From Myxococcota bacterium (GTDB taxonomy: Bacteria > Myxococcota_A > UBA9160 > UBA4427), in the NCBI GenBank assembly GCA_029243605.1, contig JAQWRT010000033.1, positions 1 to 64,000 on the forward strand: a DNA stretch of 64,000 nt, read 5' to 3'. How positions within the stretch are numbered: the stretch's first letter is position 1; every line of letters starts with the position of its first letter. Below are positions 24,598 to 33,947 of the stretch, piece by piece. Under the pieces are notes generated by a model. That model saw nothing but the letters and a program-made list of their open reading frames with translations, did not search any database and had not been told where the DNA came from. Made by a program: the position numbers and the translations under genes.

Positions 24598-24980
24598 TTT
24601 GCGTAGACCTTCTCTGGGTCGAAAACCTGGACGCCGACATCCGTCACCGTGCCGCCTTCGATCTTTCGAAAGAAGCAGCTTCGCTTCCCCGTGTGGCAGG
24701 CTGCATCGCCCACCTGCTGCACCTTCATCAACACGACGTCTCCATCACAGTCGATATAGAGAGACTCGACGCGCTGGACATTTCCGCTTTCTTCGCCCTT
24801 GTGCCACAGCTTCTTCCGGCTTCGGCTCCAGTAGACGGCCTCACCGCCGGTCACGGTGCGCCGAAAAGATTCCTCGTTCATGTTCGCGACCATGAGGATC
24901 TCGCCCGTCACCGTATCTTGGGCGATGGCCGTCACGAGTCCGCCCGATTTGGAGAAATCCAGTAGGTCTGTGGGGTCCAT
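24594..24980 (-). CDS. hisI: phosphoribosyl-AMP cyclohydrolase
   Basis: 128 residues from ATG 24980 (AGAGGAAC upstream); the track's 25028 adds 16 residues without support. This Zn/Mg hydrolase opens the adenine ring of PR-AMP. Signatures: [25 protein letters not shown], the [20 protein letters not shown] loop, and the metal triad [12 protein letters not shown] plus [11 protein letters not shown]. It is the single-function HisI without a HisE domain. It is the first gene of hisI-hisG-nudix. Confidence 0.95.
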   Translation of the reverse strand: MDPTDLLDFSKSGGLVTAIAQDTVTGEILMVANMNEESFRRTVTGGEAVYWSRSRKKLWHKGEESGNVQRVESLYIDCDGDVVLMKVQQVGDAACHTGKRSCFFRKIEGGTVTDVGVQVFDPEKVYAK

Positions 24981-25067
24981 GGAGCTCAGTTCCTCTTCGA
25001 GGCTCCCCGGAAGCGGCCATACGCGCAAATATTCGGGCGGCCGGCCCGGGAGCGTGAGGCGCAGACC

Positions 25068-27782
25068 CTACCGACCCGCCGCCAAGCGCGCCAGAAGTTC
25101 ATGGAGATCCCCGAGCGAGTTCCACGCCTCCCCGGGGGCGTATTCGACCTTGGAAGCCCCCGGCTTCTCGTCCTTGCGAACCAGTCCACCCCGAGCAATC
25201 AGGAGCTCTATGGCATTCGCGAACCCCGCCTCGTTGGCCGCCTCGGGATGTCCGGAGAGGCCCAGACGGTAGGCGTTCTCGAGCAACGAGGAGCCCCGCT
25301 CGACGACTTCGTCTCGGCTGATCTCGCCCCCGGCATCGATGACCACCCGACAGGTCGCTTCGTAGCACTCGACGACACCCCGGGTCTGCAGGTCGAGGCA
25401 CGTCAGAATACCCTCGCCTCCAGGTGTCACCCGGACTGTCTGGCCTCCCTGCTCGATCCAGCCCGAGGCTTCAAAAAAGTGCATCCAGCGGACCACCGCC
25501 GCTTCCCCGGCTTCCTCACTCGGCGTGAAATACTCGCGATAGAGGAGTTCGCGCCAGAGAAGAACGTCTTCGAATAGATCCTTGGACGTTGCTCCCGCCC
25601 GGAGGGAACGAGCGATAATGCTCGGAACCCCCAGGTAGTGGACGATCGAATTTCGGTAGATATCCAGCGCGCGGCGTTTGCTCGGCTCGAAATAGATAAT
25701 CTCGCCCTTCGAATCCGGGGCGGACTTGACCAGATCGCTTCGAATCATGAAAGCAATCGACTCTTCAAAACTACCCTGATCCGCCCTCAGCGCCGTAGTG
25801 ATTCCCGCGTGCCCAAGCTGCAGTAGATCTACGAGTTGTTGCATGCGAACGACCAACTCCGACCGCAAAAGCCCGGTGTGCGCGGTCCCCATCAGGGCCG
25901 CCGAAGCAACGGATGTCGCATTGACGGTTACCGACCAGTTGATTCGCTCGACCAAACGGTGGCCAAGGTCTTCGATGAACCCACGCTTTTCTTCCTCGAT
26001 CCGCTCGACGGTCTCCTCGAGAAGCGCCGCCTCGCCGCGAGCCGACATCTCTGCTGGCAGCTCGCCGCGAACCAGGCTTTCGAACTCCTGGCGTTGATCG
26101 CCAAGCGCGTCGGCGAGAGAAATTGGCTCGCCGAAATTCACGTGGACCGATCCGAATCTCTTCTTCAAGTATTTCCGGGCACGGAAGAGCGCGAGGGTGC
26201 TCTCCTTAGATTTCTTGCCCCCCTCCAATTCGTCGACCATGCCGCCCTCTTCCACCAGGCGCTCGTAGGTCAAGGCTATGGGAACGAAAAAGAGATCTCT
26301 CCGTGAACACTCGAGAAAGGCATCCAGATCCCAACTGAGCATTCCGAGCCGGGGCTTCATGGTCTTGCCTGTACGCGAGCGCCCGCCCTCGATAAAGAAC
26401 TCCTGGGTAAATCCCTCGCGTACGAGGTAGGCCACATAGGCCCGGAAGACCTGCTTGTAGAGCGGGTCTTCGAAGGAACGGCGCAGGTAAAAGGCGCCTG
26501 CCATCCTGAAGATCAGCCCGAAGGGGCCAAAGGCCATATTGTCCCGAGCCGCGATATGGGGCGGCACGAGATAACTGTTGTAGAAGAGCAACGAAACGAT
26601 CAGGAAATCGAAATACGACCGATGATTGGGAACCAGCACCAGGGGGTGACGTTTTGCATAGTCGGCCACCTTGTCGAGGCCCCGGGTTTCGACACTCGAG
26701 AAGAGTCGCCGGATCAGGGCGCCGACCACGAGGGACAGGGCCGCCAAAAGAGTGGAATTCATCCGGGCGGCGATTTCTCGATACGCCTTGGCCACATCCT
26801 TTTCGGCTTTCTCTACCGAACCGCGTTTTTCCGAGGCGCGCTCGCGAATCGCAGCCTGGACACCCTTGTCGGCCATGATGTCGCCAAGCACCCGCTGGGC
26901 CGAGCGAAGGGTCGGCCCTTCTACGACTTTTTCTGCGCGATAGAGATAGATCAGGATCGAGCGACGAACCGTTCGTGCCACGCGATCCTGACCATCGTCG
27001 CGATGCTCCGCAACATAATGAGCCAGGTCGATCGGTTCACCGATCTTCACCGAAAGGCTTCGGTAGGTCAGGAGAAAGGAAGCCACCTTGGCCAGATCAG
27101 ATGGCCTGGAAAGCGACCCGTAATCGAGATTCAGAAAACGGTTGCCCGTTCTCGGCCCCTTCCGCCAAAAGAGCGAGAGGGGAACGACATAGACCTCTTT
27201 CCCGCCGTTCCGGACTTCGCGAACGACCTCTTGAATCAGATCGAACTCGTCCTGACGATGGCGAAGGTTCCAGAGACCACGCCAGAAGGTTTGAAGCCTC
27301 TGGGTTCGGAGAAAGAGAAAGAGGGAAGCGTCTCCCTGGGAGAGTTGGCGAACCTTATGCTGATCCTCTTCGTGCTCCACGGCTCGAGATCGTCCGCGTT
27401 TGCGGCTCAAGAGCGAACGAATAATTTCGAGGACTGGGCGATAAATCGTAAAATAGATGCCGTTGGCAAAACTCGAGAGCCTCAGACCCTCGCGCAAGAA
27501 AAGAGTGTTAAAGAGGAGGTAGTCGAGGCGGCTCGAGTAACGCATGACGTAGACGATCGAACCGCGCTTCTCGAGCTCACGTAGACGTCCCGAGGCTTCG
27601 TCGCCCAGGTCAAAATGACGCAAGTAGCGCTTGGCAAACCAGCGGAAGAAGAAGTTAAAGCGAGGCGTCATGGCCGAATAGGGATCGGCCAGCGGAGAGA
27701 GCCCTGGGGTCTGTGCCTCGGCCGAGAAAGCCCCCGACGGAGAGGCAGTCTCGGCTACCCGGTCGTGGTTTTCTTCAGTCAT
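25068..27782 (-). CDS. glycerol-3-phosphate 1-O-acyltransferase-like (PlsB family)
   Basis: A 904-residue PlsB-type membrane-associated acyltransferase forming lysophosphatidate. Catalytic HX4D is VPNHRSYFDFL (near residue 380); G-E/D motif FFIEGGRSRTGKTMKPRLGM and FVPIALTYERL follow. The N-terminal ~330 residues repeat the acyltransferase-like pattern in degenerate form (YVMRYSSRLDYLLFNTLFLREGL, HX4D lost), as in E. coli PlsB. The C-terminal third is helical. Substrate could be acyl-CoA or acyl-ACP. An ATG at the exact 5' end is the only start consistent with the conserved N-terminus. It is monocistronic, on the same strand as hisI with ~90 bp between. Confidence 0.85.
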   Translation of the reverse strand: MTEENHDRVAETASPSGAFSAEAQTPGLSPLADPYSAMTPRFNFFFRWFAKRYLRHFDLGDEASGRLRELEKRGSIVYVMRYSSRLDYLLFNTLFLREGLRLSSFANGIYFTIYRPVLEIIRSLLSRKRGRSRAVEHEEDQHKVRQLSQGDASLFLFLRTQRLQTFWRGLWNLRHRQDEFDLIQEVVREVRNGGKEVYVVPLSLFWRKGPRTGNRFLNLDYGSLSRPSDLAKVASFLLTYRSLSVKIGEPIDLAHYVAEHRDDGQDRVARTVRRSILIYLYRAEKVVEGPTLRSAQRVLGDIMADKGVQAAIRERASEKRGSVEKAEKDVAKAYREIAARMNSTLLAALSLVVGALIRRLFSSVETRGLDKVADYAKRHPLVLVPNHRSYFDFLIVSLLFYNSYLVPPHIAARDNMAFGPFGLIFRMAGAFYLRRSFEDPLYKQVFRAYVAYLVREGFTQEFFIEGGRSRTGKTMKPRLGMLSWDLDAFLECSRRDLFFVPIALTYERLVEEGGMVDELEGGKKSKESTLALFRARKYLKKRFGSVHVNFGEPISLADALGDQRQEFESLVRGELPAEMSARGEAALLEETVERIEEEKRGFIEDLGHRLVERINWSVTVNATSVASAALMGTAHTGLLRSELVVRMQQLVDLLQLGHAGITTALRADQGSFEESIAFMIRSDLVKSAPDSKGEIIYFEPSKRRALDIYRNSIVHYLGVPSIIARSLRAGATSKDLFEDVLLWRELLYREYFTPSEEAGEAAVVRWMHFFEASGWIEQGGQTVRVTPGGEGILTCLDLQTRGVVECYEATCRVVIDAGGEISRDEVVERGSSLLENAYRLGLSGHPEAANEAGFANAIELLIARGGLVRKDEKPGASKVEYAPGEAWNSLGDLHELLARLAAGR

Positions 27783-27919
27783 GAGTACCGATGTGTACCA
27801 TGCGCCCTCCCGGGCAGCAACGCGGGTGGCGAAACGCCCCGATCGGCAAAAGCCGCTTTTCGCAGCAACAATCAGGCGCGGCGGTCCCGCCGGCCCTCAC
27901 GCAGAACTTGCACGTACGA

Positions 27920-28786
27920 TCAGGTTTCGGACATCAGAATTTCACCCGGCTTCATGGCCTCAGCGACTTCCTCGGGTGTCCACATTCCGCCCTCTTCCTT
28001 TTTGGTAATCCCCCGGGTGGTGACCACCTTCATTTCGGCGATCCGACCGCCTCCGCAGAAGAACGTATTGCCAGTCATGTCCTTGGACAGGTCGCTCGCG
28101 AGGAAAGTCAGCAGGGGCGAGATCAACTCCGGTGCCATTTTCTCTTTCATGGCGTCGGCATTGAACCCAGGCAAGTCCTCAGTCAGTCGCGTCAACGCGG
28201 CGGGAGCCAGGATAAAACAGCGGATTCCATACTTTTTACCCTCGATCGCCAAGCAACGGGTAAATCCTGCGATGCCCGCCTTGGCCGCGCCGTAATTGCA
28301 CTGACCGAAATTTCCGTTCAAGCCCGAGGTCGAAGAGGTATTGATCACCACGCCACCACTGCCGCTCTCTTTCATGTGATTGAAGATCGGGCGAGTCACG
28401 CAATAGGTGCCCTTCAGGTGAACCGCGATAACGGGATCCCAAAGTTCCTCGGTGGTGTTGGAGAACGACTTGTCACGCAAAATGCCCGCGTTATTGATCA
28501 CGCAATCCACCCTGCCAAATGCATCAAGAGCCGTCTTCAGGATACCTTCGCCCCCCTCTACGCTCGCAACGTTGTCGTAGTTGGCCACGCCCTCGGCGCC
28601 GAGTGCCTTCACCTCGTCCACCACCAGGTCCGCCATGGCGCTCCCGCCACCCGTTCCATCCCGAGCACCGCCGAGATCGTTGACAACAATTGCCGCGCCT
28701 TCCTTGGCCATGGCAAGCGCATATTCCCGGCCAATCCCACCACCGGCTCCCGTAATCACCACGACTTTCCCGTCGAGCAGACCCAT
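27920..28786 (-). CDS. short-chain dehydrogenase, MFE-2/3-hydroxyacyl-CoA type
   Basis: A 288-residue Rossmann oxidoreductase. The N-terminus KVVVITGAGGGIGREYALAMAKEGAAIVVNDLGG has the TGxxxGIG motif and the NDLGG acidic loop typical of the hydroxyacyl-CoA dehydrogenase domain of peroxisomal multifunctional enzyme 2. NNAGILRD, INTSSTSG (catalytic Ser) and YGAAKAG (Tyr-x3-Lys) complete the site. The C-terminal FFCGGGRIAEMKVV and GMWTPEEVAEAM extension is also of that group. Role: probably beta-oxidation or lipid metabolism. AAAGGAG precedes the ATG. Confidence 0.88.
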   Translation of the reverse strand: MGLLDGKVVVITGAGGGIGREYALAMAKEGAAIVVNDLGGARDGTGGGSAMADLVVDEVKALGAEGVANYDNVASVEGGEGILKTALDAFGRVDCVINNAGILRDKSFSNTTEELWDPVIAVHLKGTYCVTRPIFNHMKESGSGGVVINTSSTSGLNGNFGQCNYGAAKAGIAGFTRCLAIEGKKYGIRCFILAPAALTRLTEDLPGFNADAMKEKMAPELISPLLTFLASDLSKDMTGNTFFCGGGRIAEMKVVTTRGITKKEEGGMWTPEEVAEAMKPGEILMSET

Positions 28787-28927
28787 TGCAAATACTCCTT
28801 TGAGGCTCGATCAACCGGAAGCAGGGCTCTCTACTGCGTCGGTTCCAAGCCGAGGGAGAAGCTTAGCCAAGGCCCCACTCGGGCTTCAAGCCGGCTTCGG
28901 GCCCAGTCCGGACAGCCGGCGAAACGG

Positions 28928-29794
28928 CTAACGGAAGAGAATCGTGCGCAAGCGAGAGAGGGGCTTGAAGCCCAGGCCGCCGTAGAGGCCCAGGGCCGGT
29001 TGGTTCCCCTCGACCACAGCCAGTTGGACGTGCTCGGCTCCCGCCGCGACGGCCTCGCGCACCATTCCCTGCATCCCCGTGCGGCCGTGCCCCCGGCGGC
29101 GCTGCTCCGGCCAGGTGTAGACGCCCTGGATCAACCACCCCTCCGGGCGGCGCACATCGGCATAGCCGACAAAAACGGGCTGCCCTTCGACTTCGAGCAG
29201 CCTGGCTTGGTTCATTCGACTCTCCACCCAGCGGCGAAACCCGTGGGGGTCGCCTCGAAAGGGATCGGGACGATTCTCCTCGCGCAGACTCGAGCGCGCG
29301 GCGTAGACCAAATCCTCCAGATCCTCGGGCTTCGCTCGCCGAAGGCGGCCTCGGTCCTCGGTAGGGGGGCACGTTCGGGAAGAGTCCGAGGCCGCGAGCA
29401 CGTAGGCCTCTTCGTAGCGATCGAGTACAGGGCACCGTCCCCGGGCTTGTAGCTCGTCCCAGACCGGGTCGACCACAGTCGCTTGGCTCTTGATCAACCC
29501 GCTATCCATGCTCGATAAAAATGGCATGACCGCCTTGAGCCCGGCTTCGCTGATCTCGGCCTCGAGCACCATGCAGGGGCGCAAGGAAGCGATCCCCAGA
29601 ACCCCGGATTCCGAGCGAGCCACGACTGCCTCGGGAGAATCGAAAGCGCCCCCGGGCCAGGGCACACCCTCTCCGATCAGATCGAGCAGCAGGAGGTTGT
29701 GCCTAGGCTCTCGCCGAAGGCGGCGGACGACTTCCACCACCTCCCCCGGAGCCATTCGGCCCGCGCGAACCTCGGAGGAGCCCCCGAGCGTCAC
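28928..29794 (-). CDS. GNAT-family N-acetyltransferase
   Basis: 288 residues. The C-terminal ~130 hold the GNAT core: VFVGYADVR strand, LIQGVYTWPEQRRRGHGRTGMQGM with the acetyl-CoA pyrophosphate loop (Q/R-x2-G-x-G/R), and VVEGNQPALGLYGGLGFKPL. The N-terminal half looks like a second, degenerate GNAT unit (HNLLLLDLIGEG, GVLGIASLRP). The acceptor is unknown. The GTG start overlaps the biotinyl-domain stop (GTGA), so the two are coupled. Confidence 0.8.
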   Translation of the reverse strand: MTLGGSSEVRAGRMAPGEVVEVVRRLRREPRHNLLLLDLIGEGVPWPGGAFDSPEAVVARSESGVLGIASLRPCMVLEAEISEAGLKAVMPFLSSMDSGLIKSQATVVDPVWDELQARGRCPVLDRYEEAYVLAASDSSRTCPPTEDRGRLRRAKPEDLEDLVYAARSSLREENRPDPFRGDPHGFRRWVESRMNQARLLEVEGQPVFVGYADVRRPEGWLIQGVYTWPEQRRRGHGRTGMQGMVREAVAAGAEHVQLAVVEGNQPALGLYGGLGFKPLSRLRTILFR

Positions 29795-30009
29795 TCGCTC
29801 TCGATCAGCACCAGCACGGTGCCCTCTTCAACCGTCGCCCCCTCCTCCACTTTGATGGCGCGCACGACACCGGCGCAGGGGGCCTCCACGGGGATTTCCA
29901 TTTTCATGGATTCGAGAATCAGGAGCACCTGCTCCTCTTCGACTCGATCACCCACCGCTGCCTCGACCTTCCAGACACTGCCAGCGATCTCTGCCTCGAT
30001 CTCAAGCAA
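29791..30009 (-). CDS. stand-alone biotinyl/lipoyl-domain protein
   Basis: About 72 residues from a TTG at 30009, chosen because GGAGGGCAGGA lies just upstream and family members start at the first strand; the track's 30093 and an ATG at 30060 give longer N-termini without domain homology. The single hammerhead domain has the biotin-accepting Lys in ESMKMEIPV, with flanking VEAAVGDRVEEEQVL and VVRAIKVEEGATVEEGTVL. ESMKME favours biotin over lipoate. No carboxylase subunit is adjacent, so its partner is encoded elsewhere. It overlaps the GNAT gene and diverges from ffh. Confidence 0.78.
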   Translation of the reverse strand: MLEIEAEIAGSVWKVEAAVGDRVEEEQVLLILESMKMEIPVEAPCAGVVRAIKVEEGATVEEGTVLVLIESE

Positions 30010-30141
30010 ATCCTGCCCTCCCTCTCCAATTGGCGCGAAACCCAGAAAAGGAGGATGCATCCCCGAACCCTTCCGGGCAAGAGCCCCGGGCATCCCGGAA
30101 ACCCGATAGGCTGCTAAGATCCGGCGCCACCGGGAGGAATC

Positions 30142-31683
30142 GTGCTCGAAACCGTAAGCCAGGGCTTCCAGTCAGCCACCGAACGACTTCGTGGTGTTCG
30201 AGAACTGCACGAGTCGAATATCGACGAGGCCCTCGCCAACGTCCGGGCGTCGCTTCTCGAGGCGGACGTCGATTTCACCGTGGTCAAGGGCTTCCTCGCC
30301 CGGGTCAAGGAGAGGGCGCTCGGCGAGAAGGTCGAAACCCGGGTCCGAGACGCCTCGGGCCAAATGGTCAAGATCACCCCGGGCCAGCATTTCGTGAAGG
30401 CCTGCGAGAACGAACTCATCGAACTGATGGGCCCTGTGGACACCTCTCTCGCCCGGGATGCCGGTGCCACCTCCATCATGCTCGCCGGCCTACAGGGTGT
30501 GGGCAAGACCACCGTCGCTGCCAAACTCGCGCGGCACCTGCAAAAACAGGGACGCCGGCCCCTGCTCGTCGCCGCGGATGTCTATCGGCCGGCGGCGGTC
30601 CAACAGCTGATCACCCTGGGCGAATCCATCGACGTCCCCGTACACAGCGGTGCCGAGGGCGAACTGCCCCCCAGCATCTGCCAGGAAGCGCACAAGCGAG
30701 CCCGAGGCGAAGGCTTCGACGCCATTATCTACGACACCGCCGGACGCTTGGCCCTCGACGAAAACCTGATGACCGAGCTCGAGGAGATCAAGGCCTCGGT
30801 CGCCCCGGCCAATACCCTCCTCGTCTGCGACTCGCTGATGGGACGGGATTCCGTCAATGTCGCCCAGGCCTTTTCCGAACGCATCGACGTCGATGGCGTC
30901 GTCCTGACGAAACTCGATGGCGATGCCCGGGGAGGCGCGGCCCTCGCCATCAAGGCGGTCACGGGCGTGCCTATCAAGTTTCTGGGCACCGGTGAGACCG
31001 TCGATCGACTCGAGGAATTCCGACCCGAGGGGCTGGCCTCGCGAATCCTCGGAATGGGAGACGTGGTCGGACTCGTCAAGGATTTCGAGGAAATCGTCGA
31101 CGAGAAGCAGGCCGAGGCCGACGCCGAGCGCATCCTGAAGGGGCAATTCACCCTGGATGATCTCCTCACCCAACTGCGAACCATCCAGAAGATGGGCCCC
31201 CTGCGCGAAGTTTTCGCCAAGATGCCCATGTTCGGCTCGATGGCGGACAAGGTCGAGGAGGGGGATCTCTCCAAGGTCGAATCGATGATCCACTCCATGA
31301 CCCGGCAGGAACGCGGCACCCCGGACATCATCAATAAGAGCCGTGCCCGGCGAATCGCTGGGGGCTGTGGTCGCAAGGCCAAGGACGTCCTCGACCTGGT
31401 CGAGCGTTTCAAGCAGATGCGCGAAATGATGGGCTCCCTCGGCAAACCCGGCGGCCTGCTCTCGAAAATTCCCGGCATGGGCCAGATGATGGGGGGCGGC
31501 GGAGCCGGGGGAATGGACCCGAGCGCGCTTCTCGCTGGCGGTGGAATGCCCGGCATGAACCCGATGCTCGGCGGCGCGGTGCAACCCCGCAGCCAAAAGG
31601 CAAACCAGCAGCGCAAGAACAAGCGCCAACAGGCTCGCAAGTCGCGCCAAAAAAGTCGGAGCAAGAAAAAGAAGAAGAAATAG
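30142..31683 (+). CDS. ffh: signal recognition particle protein Ffh
   Basis: 513 residues starting at GTG 30142 after GGGAGGAAT. N domain (VSQGFQSATERLRG, HESNIDEALANVRASLLEADVDFTV), G domain with P-loop AGLQGVGKTTVAAKLA, DVYRPAAVQQL, YDTAGRLALDENLM, LTKLDGDARGGAAL, and the GTG/ETVDRLEEF closing loop. The C-terminal Met-rich M domain (MREMMGSLGKPGG, MGQMMGGGG) binds 4.5S RNA and signal peptides, and ends in a Lys/Arg tail. The length is slightly above average because of a Gly/Met linker. No 4.5S RNA gene was seen nearby. Confidence 0.96.
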   Translation: MLETVSQGFQSATERLRGVRELHESNIDEALANVRASLLEADVDFTVVKGFLARVKERALGEKVETRVRDASGQMVKITPGQHFVKACENELIELMGPVDTSLARDAGATSIMLAGLQGVGKTTVAAKLARHLQKQGRRPLLVAADVYRPAAVQQLITLGESIDVPVHSGAEGELPPSICQEAHKRARGEGFDAIIYDTAGRLALDENLMTELEEIKASVAPANTLLVCDSLMGRDSVNVAQAFSERIDVDGVVLTKLDGDARGGAALAIKAVTGVPIKFLGTGETVDRLEEFRPEGLASRILGMGDVVGLVKDFEEIVDEKQAEADAERILKGQFTLDDLLTQLRTIQKMGPLREVFAKMPMFGSMADKVEEGDLSKVESMIHSMTRQERGTPDIINKSRARRIAGGCGRKAKDVLDLVERFKQMREMMGSLGKPGGLLSKIPGMGQMMGGGGAGGMDPSALLAGGGMPGMNPMLGGAVQPRSQKANQQRKNKRQQARKSRQKSRSKKKKKK

Positions 31684-31850
31684 ACAACCCCTCCTTCGGC
31701 ACGGAACCGTAAGTCATCGGGCGGGGACCGAGGACAGGATCGGGGTGGTACTTGGCGGAATCAAGAACGAGTGATCGATTCCCCCGCCTTCCCAAAAATC
31801 CAGGTTGGCCATCAGAGATTCTTCCCCGCCGACCTCTGCATACGAGGCTC

Positions 31851-33938
31851 ATGAAAACTCTTCCCCGGCTTGCTGCGCTGATGCTCCCCCTCCTGCTCGC
31901 GGCATCCCTCGGCCATGGCGTCGAGCGTGAGACGGCGCTTTTCGTCGAACCCCCGGGCCTCGAGCCCGACATCCAGTTCTGGATGCAGATCTACACCGAG
32001 GTGGACAGCGAAAGCGGCCTGCTTCACGACTACCGGAACATTGACGTGGTCTACGGAGAGATCGACCTCCCCAGGGGTTTGAGCACGAAGGCCGAGGACC
32101 GCTACCTCGAAAAAGAAAAGGACCATTACCGCAAAATCCTAAAAACCCTGGCAACGGGTAAACGGACAAAGCTCAGCCCCGAAGAGAAGCGAGTGCTGGC
32201 TCTCTTCCCCCCAGGCGTGTCCAACAAGGAACTCAAAGCCCACGTCAAAAGGATTCGCTTCCAGCAGGGACAGGCCGACCGTTTTCGCGCGGGTCTGGTC
32301 CGCTCGGGCGCCTATGCCGATCATATTCAGGAAATTCTCGGGGAAATGGGCCTTCCTCCCCAACTCGCTGCTCTTCCCCATGTGGAATCGTCCTATAGCC
32401 CCGAAGCCTATTCGAGGATTGGCGCGTCAGGACTCTGGCAGTTCACCCGGGCGACCGGGCGCCGCTTCATGCGCGTCGACCAGATCGTGGATGAGCGTCG
32501 GGACCCCTACAAATCCACCGCTGCGGCTGCCCGTCTGCTGGCCCAGAACCTCCGGGCGACAGGATCCTGGCCCCTAGCGATCACCGCCTACAACCACGGG
32601 GCGTCGGGCATGCGGCGGGCCAGTCGCAAGCTGGGGCACAAGAATATCGAGAAAATCATTCGGGAATATAAAAGCCGGCGCTTCGGCTTCGCCTCGCGAA
32701 ACTTCTACGTCGAGTTCATCGCGGCTTCCCGAATCGCCGAAGACCCCGAAGCCTTTTTCGGCCCAATTTCAATGGCCTCGCCCACGCAATACGAAACCAT
32801 CGCCCTGCCCTTCTACATCTCGGCAGAAGCCATGTCCCAGGCCCTCGACTTGGATCTTCAGAGCATGAAGGCGGCGAACCCATCGCTCTTGAGCCCGATC
32901 TGGAACGGCCAAAAGCGGATCCCCCGAGGCTTCGAATTCAAGGTTCCCGTGGCCCTGTTGAAGCGACCGCTATCCGCGTCCATCGCGACCCTTCCCCGGC
33001 GCGAACTCTTCACCGCCCAGACCCGCGACAGCTTCCATATCGTCCGGAGAGGCGAGACCCTCTCTGCCATCGCCCAGAAGTACAGGGTGCCCGTTCGGGA
33101 ATTGGCGAGCTTGAATGATTTGCGAGACCGCAACCGTATTCGGGTGGGTCAGAAGCTGCGACTGCCCATCGAGCAAGCCTCGACGGGCTCCACCCCAGGC
33201 GAACTCGTGATCTCGGTTCCCGAAGACGGGCTCTACACGGTACGCCGGGGCGACAACCTCACCCTGATCGCCCTGCGCTTTGGTGTCGATGACGAGGAAC
33301 TCTTGCGGGTCAATGACATACGGGATCGTCACCGCATCAACGCCGGCCAGGTGCTGCGACTTCCGGGCTTTGCCCCCACCCAACCGAGTCCCACCGATCC
33401 CGGAACTCGGGCCTCGACGAAGCAATCCCTCCCACCGGGCACAACGCCACCAAAAACCACGGCCCCGAGTTCTCCCCCACCGAACCTTCGAGCCGATCCG
33501 AGCGACTACCTCGTCGCAGGGAACGAGACCATCGAGGTTCAATTCGGCGAGACTCTCGGGCATTACGCGGAATGGCTCGACATTCGCGCCCAGGAATTAC
33601 GAACCCTCAACGGCCTCAGCTTTGGGGAGGCCCTGCCGATCCACAGCCGCCTGAGACTCAACTTCAAGCGGGTCTCGCCCTCTATCTTCGAAAGGCAGAG
33701 AATCGACTACCACCTCGATATCCAGGAGCAGTTTTTCTCCGCACGAGAAATCGTTGGAACCCGAACACATAAGCTCCAACGCGGCGACTCGATCTGGGTG
33801 CTGGCCCATCAGAAATTCAAGGTCCCCCTCTGGCTGCTCCAGCAGTACAACCCCGACGTCGATTTCGAGACGGCGCCAGCAGGGACTGCCATCGTCACCC
33901 CAGTGCTCGAGAAACACGCCCCTCCGGATAATCCCTGA
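31851..33938 (+). CDS. lytic transglycosylase with LysM repeats (MltD-like)
   Basis: 695 residues from ATG 31851 (MKTLPRLAALMLPLLLAASLGHG signal). The SLT domain at ~160-300 holds LPHVESSYSPEAYSRIGASGLWQFTRATGRRFM with the catalytic Glu in HVESSY, and the later ITAYNHGASGMRRA. Two clear LysM domains follow (FHIVRRGETLSAIAQKYRVPVREL; YTVRRGDNLTLIALRFGVDDEEL) and two more divergent ones (EVQFGETLGHYAEWL; HKLQRGDSIWVLAHQKFKVPLWLL). It cleaves peptidoglycan glycan strands in the periplasm. A Pro/Thr linker separates LysM 2 and 3. The stop lies 9 bp from the convergent rlmN end. Confidence 0.9.
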   Translation: MKTLPRLAALMLPLLLAASLGHGVERETALFVEPPGLEPDIQFWMQIYTEVDSESGLLHDYRNIDVVYGEIDLPRGLSTKAEDRYLEKEKDHYRKILKTLATGKRTKLSPEEKRVLALFPPGVSNKELKAHVKRIRFQQGQADRFRAGLVRSGAYADHIQEILGEMGLPPQLAALPHVESSYSPEAYSRIGASGLWQFTRATGRRFMRVDQIVDERRDPYKSTAAAARLLAQNLRATGSWPLAITAYNHGASGMRRASRKLGHKNIEKIIREYKSRRFGFASRNFYVEFIAASRIAEDPEAFFGPISMASPTQYETIALPFYISAEAMSQALDLDLQSMKAANPSLLSPIWNGQKRIPRGFEFKVPVALLKRPLSASIATLPRRELFTAQTRDSFHIVRRGETLSAIAQKYRVPVRELASLNDLRDRNRIRVGQKLRLPIEQASTGSTPGELVISVPEDGLYTVRRGDNLTLIALRFGVDDEELLRVNDIRDRHRINAGQVLRLPGFAPTQPSPTDPGTRASTKQSLPPGTTPPKTTAPSSPPPNLRADPSDYLVAGNETIEVQFGETLGHYAEWLDIRAQELRTLNGLSFGEALPIHSRLRLNFKRVSPSIFERQRIDYHLDIQEQFFSAREIVGTRTHKLQRGDSIWVLAHQKFKVPLWLLQQYNPDVDFETAPAGTAIVTPVLEKHAPPDNP

Positions 33939-33947
33939 GGCCCTGCT

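Noticed and set aside
27791-29452. 553-codon plus-strand ORF
   Set aside because: It is antisense to the SDR and GNAT genes, lacks domains, and is a typical high-GC shadow frame.
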